From Streptomyces sp. NRRL F-5123 (GTDB taxonomy: Bacteria; Actinomycetota; Actinomycetes; Streptomycetales; Streptomycetaceae), in assembly GCF_000721495.1 (NCBI RefSeq), contig NZ_JOHY01000009.1:62001-126000 (forward strand): DNA of 64,000 bases, written 5' to 3'. Each line of letters starts with the position of its first letter. Position 1 is the stretch's first letter. The position numbers and the translations under genes are program-made. Below, piece after piece: positions 59,950 to 64,000 of the stretch. The notes under the pieces are model-generated. The model had not been told where the DNA came from. It worked only from the letters and a program-made list of their open reading frames with translations, and made no database searches.

Positions 59950-61254
59950 TCAACGTACCGCCCGGGCGATCCGGTTCCGCGCCGGAAGGGCCGCGTCGCC
60001 GGCCCGCTCGTCGTCGCCCGGGGCCGGCAGCCGTACCGTACGCTCTCCGCCGGTGTCCAGGAAACGGGCGAGCGGCAGGGTCGCGGCGCCGACGGTGACG
60101 GCGTCGGTGCCGAGCCGGCCCAGCTCGATGGAGGTCTGGGCGCAGGGGTGGCGCAGCGCGTACGCGGCGGCGACCTCCCGGACGGTGGGCAGGATGCGCG
60201 GGCCGAGCATGAGCCCGGCCCAGCCGCCGAGCACGATGCGCTGCGGGTTGAAGAGGTTGATCAGGTCGGCGATGCCCGCGCCCAGGTACTCCGCGGCCTC
60301 GGCGAGCAGCGCCTCGGCCTCGGGGTCGGTGTCGGCGGCGGCGAGCAGCGCGGCGAGCGCGGTCTCCTCGCTGACGCCCTTCGGCGCGGCGGGCCAGCGG
60401 CCGAGCAGCGCCTCGGCGCCGACGTAGGCCTCCAGGCAGCCGCGCGAACCGCAGCGGCACGTGCGCCCGCCGACCCGCAGGGTGGTGTGGCCCCACTCCC
60501 CCGCGCTGCTGCTGGCGCCGTGGTAGGGCTTGCCGTCGGTGACGACGCAGGCGCCGACGCCGGAGCCGATGAGGGCGATCACCACGTTGTCCGAGCCGCG
60601 TCCGGCGCCGAACCACATCTCGGCCTGGCCGAGGGTCTTGGCGCCGTTGTCGATGAAGAGCGGCAGCGTGGTGCCGGCCCGCAGCAGCCGGCCGAGCGGG
60701 ACCGCGTCCCAGCCGATGGTCTGTCCGTGCACGACGATGCCCGCGCCGTCGCCGGGCGGGGCGTCGGGGGCGGCGTTGTGGGCGACGATGCCGGGCACGC
60801 CGACGCCGACGCCGAGCACCTCGCTGTCGTCGATCCCGGCCTCCCGGACGACCCCGGCGATGCCCTGGAGTGCGAGGCTCACGACGTGGTCGACGTCGTG
60901 CCCGCTGTCGGACAGCGGCAGGTCGGCGGCGGCCCGTTCGGTCAGCGCGAGGTCGAAGAGCTCGACCCGGACCCGGGTCTCGCCGACGTCCACGCCGACC
61001 ACGTAGCCGTAGCCCGGGGCGACCTGGAGCAGCATCCGCGGGCGCCCGCCGTCGGACTCGACGGCCCCGGCCTCCTCGACCATGCCGTCGGCGATCAACT
61101 CTCCGACGACGTTGCTGATCGACCCGGCGCTGAGCCCGGTGTCGCGGCCCAGCTCCTGCCGGCTCAGGGGACCTTCGAAATACAAATGACGCAGAAGCGA
61201 TGCACGGTTGCCGCGCCGCAGGTCACGCACGGTGCGCTTGCCTCGCTCAGCCAT
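59950..61254 (-). CDS. ROK family transcriptional regulator
   Basis: The 434-aa protein starts at the ATG at 61254 with GGGAGA upstream. It has an N-terminal winged helix (RRGNRASLLRHLYFEGPLSR then GLSAGSISNVVGELI) and a C-terminal ROK domain with the phosphate motif (VGVDVGETRV), IGSGVGACVV and the zinc motif CRCGSRGCLEAYVG. It is divergent from the importer operon (148 bp). ROK repressors of this layout sense the sugar taken up by the adjacent ABC importer. Confidence 0.88.
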   Translation of the reverse strand: MAERGKRTVRDLRRGNRASLLRHLYFEGPLSRQELGRDTGLSAGSISNVVGELIADGMVEEAGAVESDGGRPRMLLQVAPGYGYVVGVDVGETRVRVELFDLALTERAAADLPLSDSGHDVDHVVSLALQGIAGVVREAGIDDSEVLGVGVGVPGIVAHNAAPDAPPGDGAGIVVHGQTIGWDAVPLGRLLRAGTTLPLFIDNGAKTLGQAEMWFGAGRGSDNVVIALIGSGVGACVVTDGKPYHGASSSAGEWGHTTLRVGGRTCRCGSRGCLEAYVGAEALLGRWPAAPKGVSEETALAALLAAADTDPEAEALLAEAAEYLGAGIADLINLFNPQRIVLGGWAGLMLGPRILPTVREVAAAYALRHPCAQTSIELGRLGTDAVTVGAATLPLARFLDTGGERTVRLPAPGDDERAGDAALPARNRIARAVR

Positions 61255-61304
61255 CGAGTCTCCCTCCCGGGGGGTCCGGCGTGAATCTATCGCTGCACAA
61301 GGTC

Positions 61305-61333
61305 TTGACGCCACCTTTTCTCACAAGTTAAAT
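61305..61333 (+). promoter_or_regulatory. Candidate promoter of the ROK-linked sugar importer
   Basis: TTGACG (61305-61310) and TTAAAT (61328-61333) are 17 nt apart, a good sigma70-like pair and unusually AT-rich for this DNA. It lies 69 bp before the binding-protein ATG, and repression by the divergent ROK protein is likely. Confidence 0.5.
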
Positions 61334-61402
61334 CACGGCCTGAAATAAGGCACAGGCGCTGTTCACTTCCTGAAGCGATCCCACCCCTGAGAGGGAACCG
61401 TT

Positions 61403-62743
61403 ATGCGCACCAGCACCTCCAGCAGACTCGTCGCGGCCACCGCCCTCGTGGCCGCGCTGGGTCTCACGCTCGCCGCCTGCGGTGGCGGCGACGACGACAG
61501 CGGCGGCAGCAAGTCCTCGGGCGGCAGCCCGAAGGGCCAGACGATCACCTACTGGGCCAGCAACCAGGGCACCAGCATCGACGCCGACAAGAAGACCCTG
61601 GCCACCGAGACGGCCAAGTTCACCCAGCAGACCGGCATCAAGGTCAACGTCGAGGTCATCGGCTGGGCCGACCTGCTCAACCGCATCCTGGCGGCCGCCA
61701 CTTCCGGCCAGGGTCCGGACGTGCTCAACATCGGCAACACCTGGTCGGCCTCCCTCCAGGCCACCGGTGCCCTCATGCCGTGGGACGACGCCGCCTTCCA
61801 GACCATCGGCGGCAAGGACAGGTTCTCGCCTGCGGCCATCGCCTCCGCGGGTGCCGCGGGCAAGGACCCGGCCGCCGTGCCGATCTACTCGATGGCGTAC
61901 GGCCTGTACTACAACAAGAAGATGTTCGCCGCGGCCGGCATCCAGAACCCGCCCGCCACGTGGGACGAGTTGGTCGCGGACGCCACCAAGCTCACCACCG
62001 GCGGCAAGTACGGCCTGGCGGTCGAGGGCGCGAACGCCGCCGAGAACATCCACCACATCTTCGTGCTCGCCAAGCAGCGCGGTGCGAGCTGGTTCGACGA
62101 CAAGGGCAACCCGACCTTCACGGGCCCGCAGCAGGTCGCCGCCGTCAAGCAGTACATCGACTTCATCGCGGCCAACAAGGTCGCGGCCAAGGGCGACGCC
62201 GAGTACGACCAGAACCAGACGATCACCGACTTCGCGACCGGCAAGGCCGCGATGATGATGTGGCAGACGGCCGCCGCGAGCATCGCCTCGCACGGCATGA
62301 AGCCCGACGAGTACGGCGTGGTGCCGGTTCCGACGCAGACCGCGGGCGCCACCGGCGACGCGGGCGTGACCTCGATGGTGGCGGGCATCAACATCGCCAT
62401 CTTCCAGGACACCAAGCACAAGGAGGCCGCCGAGGCCTTCGTGAAGTTCATGACCAGCACCGACGAGCAGAAGGTGCTCAACACCAAGTACGCGTCGATC
62501 CCGCCGGTCATCGAGGCGCAGAGCGACCCGGCCTTCCAGACCCCGGACCTGAAGGTCCTGGGCCAGGTGCTGCAGAAGTCCGCCGCCCCGCTGCCGCAGG
62601 TCGCCAACGAGAGCCAGTTCGAGAACCTCGTCGGCCCCGCCGTCAAGGGCCTGTTCGCCGACGCCGCCGCCGGCAAGCCCGTCACGGACGACTCCGTCAA
62701 GGCCGCGCTGCAGCACGCGCAGCAGCAGATGCCGACGTCGTAA
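61403..62743 (+). CDS. ABC transporter sugar-binding lipoprotein (family 1 SBP)
   Basis: The 446-aa protein starts with a lipoprotein signal (lipobox LAAC, with Cys at about residue 26) and an Asp/Gly/Ser linker. The mature part is a CUT1 solute-binding protein (QTITYWASNQGTSIDADKKT; FVKFMTSTDEQKVLNTKY near the end). A GAGAGGG ribosome site lies 6 nt before the ATG. The sugar is unknown; the neighbouring ROK regulator is the likely sensor. Confidence 0.9.
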   Translation: MRTSTSSRLVAATALVAALGLTLAACGGGDDDSGGSKSSGGSPKGQTITYWASNQGTSIDADKKTLATETAKFTQQTGIKVNVEVIGWADLLNRILAAATSGQGPDVLNIGNTWSASLQATGALMPWDDAAFQTIGGKDRFSPAAIASAGAAGKDPAAVPIYSMAYGLYYNKKMFAAAGIQNPPATWDELVADATKLTTGGKYGLAVEGANAAENIHHIFVLAKQRGASWFDDKGNPTFTGPQQVAAVKQYIDFIAANKVAAKGDAEYDQNQTITDFATGKAAMMMWQTAAASIASHGMKPDEYGVVPVPTQTAGATGDAGVTSMVAGINIAIFQDTKHKEAAEAFVKFMTSTDEQKVLNTKYASIPPVIEAQSDPAFQTPDLKVLGQVLQKSAAPLPQVANESQFENLVGPAVKGLFADAAAGKPVTDDSVKAALQHAQQQMPTS

Positions 62744-62759
62744 GGATCGGCCCTCCTCC

Positions 62760-63764
62760 ATGACTGCCACCGCCCCCCCGAGGCGCGTGCCCGAAGCCGG
62801 CCCCGACAGCGGGAAATCCGCTGCCGGCGGCCGGCTGCGGCCGCGTGTCGTCGAACGCATCCGCCGCGGCGGACTCCCGTACCTGATCCTGCTCCCCGCC
62901 ATCCTGGTCGAGCTGCTGATCCACATCGTGCCGATGGTCTTCGGCATCCTCATCAGCTTCAAGAACCTCACCCTGTTCTACATCCACCACTGGGACAGGG
63001 CCCCCTGGTCCGGCTTCGACAACTACAAGGCCGCGGTCAAGATCCACCAGCCGATCGGCCAGGAGCTGCTGCACTCGTTCTGGGTGACGCTCTCCTACAC
63101 ACTGCTGTCGGTCGCGCTGTCCTGGCTGCTCGGTGTCGCCGCCGCGATCCTGCTCCAGGACAAGTTCCGCGGCCGCGGCCTGATCCGCACGATCTTCCTG
63201 GTGCCGTACGCGCTCCCGGCGTACGCGGCGCTGATCACCTGGGCCTTCATGTTCCAGCACGACACCGGTCTGGTGAACCACGTCCTGCACGACCAGCTGC
63301 ACGTCACCTCCAGCAAGTCCTTCTGGCTGCTGGGCGACAACGCCTTCTGGTCGATGGTGATCGTATCGGTGTGGAAGTCCTGGCCGTTCGCCTTCCTGGC
63401 ACTGATGGCCGGTCTGCAGAACATCCCGCGCGAGCTGTACGAGGCCGCCGCCATGGACGGCGCCGGCGTCTGGCAGCAGATCCGCAAGATCACCATGCCG
63501 GCCCTGCGGCCGGTCAACCAGGTGATCGTGCTGGTGCTGTTCCTGTGGACGTTCAACGACTTCAACACGCCGTTCGTGATGTTCGGTCAGAACCCGCCGC
63601 ACCAGGCCGACCTGATATCCATCCACATCTACCAGTCGTCATTCATCAACTGGAACTTCGGCTCGGGCTCGGCCATGTCGGTGCTCCTGCTGCTCTTCCT
63701 GCTCGTGGTGACCGCGATCTACCTGCTGGTCACATCCAGGGGAAGGAGCGAGAACGATGTCTAG
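62760..63764 (+). CDS. ABC sugar transporter permease 1 (CUT1, MalF-like)
   Basis: The 334-aa permease has a long hydrophilic N-terminus (about 40 residues), six membrane segments and the EAA loop (YEAAAMDGAGVWQQI, then RKITMPALRP). Its stop overlaps the next gene by 8 bp. An ATPase gene is not seen here. Confidence 0.9.
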   Translation: MTATAPPRRVPEAGPDSGKSAAGGRLRPRVVERIRRGGLPYLILLPAILVELLIHIVPMVFGILISFKNLTLFYIHHWDRAPWSGFDNYKAAVKIHQPIGQELLHSFWVTLSYTLLSVALSWLLGVAAAILLQDKFRGRGLIRTIFLVPYALPAYAALITWAFMFQHDTGLVNHVLHDQLHVTSSKSFWLLGDNAFWSMVIVSVWKSWPFAFLALMAGLQNIPRELYEAAAMDGAGVWQQIRKITMPALRPVNQVIVLVLFLWTFNDFNTPFVMFGQNPPHQADLISIHIYQSSFINWNFGSGSAMSVLLLLFLLVVTAIYLLVTSRGRSENDV

Positions 63765-64000
63765 GTCCCGGTTCTCCGAGCAGCCGTCCCCGATGGCGCA
63801 GCCGAAGTCCTTCCTGTGGACCCGGCGGATCGTGCTGACGCTCCTGCTGGCCTTCGTGCTCGTCCCCGTGTACGTGATGCTCAGCTCGTCCCTGAAGAAC
63901 CTCCAGGACGTGCAGGGCTCCTTCAAGTGGATACCGCACAGCCTGACCGTCAAGCCGTACGTGGACATCTGGAAGACCATCCCGCTCGCGCACTACTTCG
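63757..64000 (+). CDS. ABC sugar transporter permease 2 (CUT1, MalG-like), 3'-truncated by window edge
   Basis: The visible 81 residues start at the ATG at 63757 (MSRSRFSEQPSPMAQPKSFL) and show a first membrane segment (VLTLLLAFVLVPVYVMLSSS) followed by the periplasmic start SLTVKPYVDIW, the usual MalG-type pattern. The 8-bp overlap with the upstream gene suggests coupling. The gene continues beyond base 64000. Confidence 0.85.
   Translation, partial: MSRSRFSEQPSPMAQPKSFLWTRRIVLTLLLAFVLVPVYVMLSSSLKNLQDVQGSFKWIPHSLTVKPYVDIWKTIPLAHYF

Overview
This window is very GC-rich, with GTG and TTG starts, almost no intergenic AT tracts and gene families typical of streptomycetes: an XRE/DUF5753 regulator with a DUF397 partner and an ATPase-only kinase, large S8 and S53 secreted peptidases, and Tat-exported proteins. 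I read it as chromosomal DNA of Streptomyces or a close Streptomycetaceae relative, mostly accessory or niche functions rather than core housekeeping. I found no rRNA, tRNA, CRISPR array, insertion sequence or integrase. The left edge cuts a TPR-like gene and the right edge cuts an ABC permease gene.

Region 1 (1-3.4 kb): end of a helical-repeat protein, a strong hairpin terminator, a small membrane PH-domain protein and a GNAT acetyltransferase. Region 2 (3.5-21.3 kb), the most interesting block, is a putative catabolic locus for an unidentified, probably acidic, glycan. A leftward, translationally coupled five-gene operon (GSAM-like aminotransferase, enolase-superfamily dehydratase, COG2159 amidohydrolase, SDR, Tat-secreted beta-helix enzyme) diverges from an iclR gene that has two 23-bp operator-like sites in its upstream region. 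Rightward lie a second, paralogous beta-helix enzyme and an operon with a Gfo/Idh/MocA oxidoreductase, a CUT1 ABC importer, a Rossmann epimerase/dehydratase-like protein, a DHDPS-family aldolase and a D-2-hydroxyacid dehydrogenase. The plausible scheme is extracellular cleavage, import, oxidation, dehydration to a 2-keto-3-deoxy acid and retro-aldol cleavage. The substrate cannot be read from sequence.

Region 3 (21.6-36.5 kb) is a secreted-protease island: a 1435-aa subtilase with HAF-type repeats, a 1373-aa subtilase with PA, cohesin-like and dockerin-like parts, and a 1392-aa sedolisin with Kelch repeats, interleaved with two related HTH regulators and separated by strong hairpins. Region 4 (36.7-43.9 kb): a methyltransferase, a MerR-methyltransferase fusion, a two-component system, a membrane-anchored EEP phosphatase-like protein, an extra enolase, and a MarR gene preceded by five to six 13-bp iterons.

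Region 5 (44-54.3 kb) holds small enzymes and regulators: VOC, YqeY, SUKH, DUF397/XRE/HATPase, a peptide deformylase divergent from an HTH-arylamine N-acetyltransferase fusion with a perfect 11-bp inverted repeat over its start codon, a MocR regulator divergent from a DJ-1 protein, and an EPSP synthase paralogue. Region 6 (54.5-64 kb): a second PH-domain protein, an ABC-2 exporter with a YtrA-type GntR regulator, a KDPG-aldolase-like protein lacking the catalytic lysine, an AIM24 protein, and a ROK-regulated CUT1 sugar importer. Two inverted copies of a structured intergenic repeat lie at about 44.1 and 57.9 kb.
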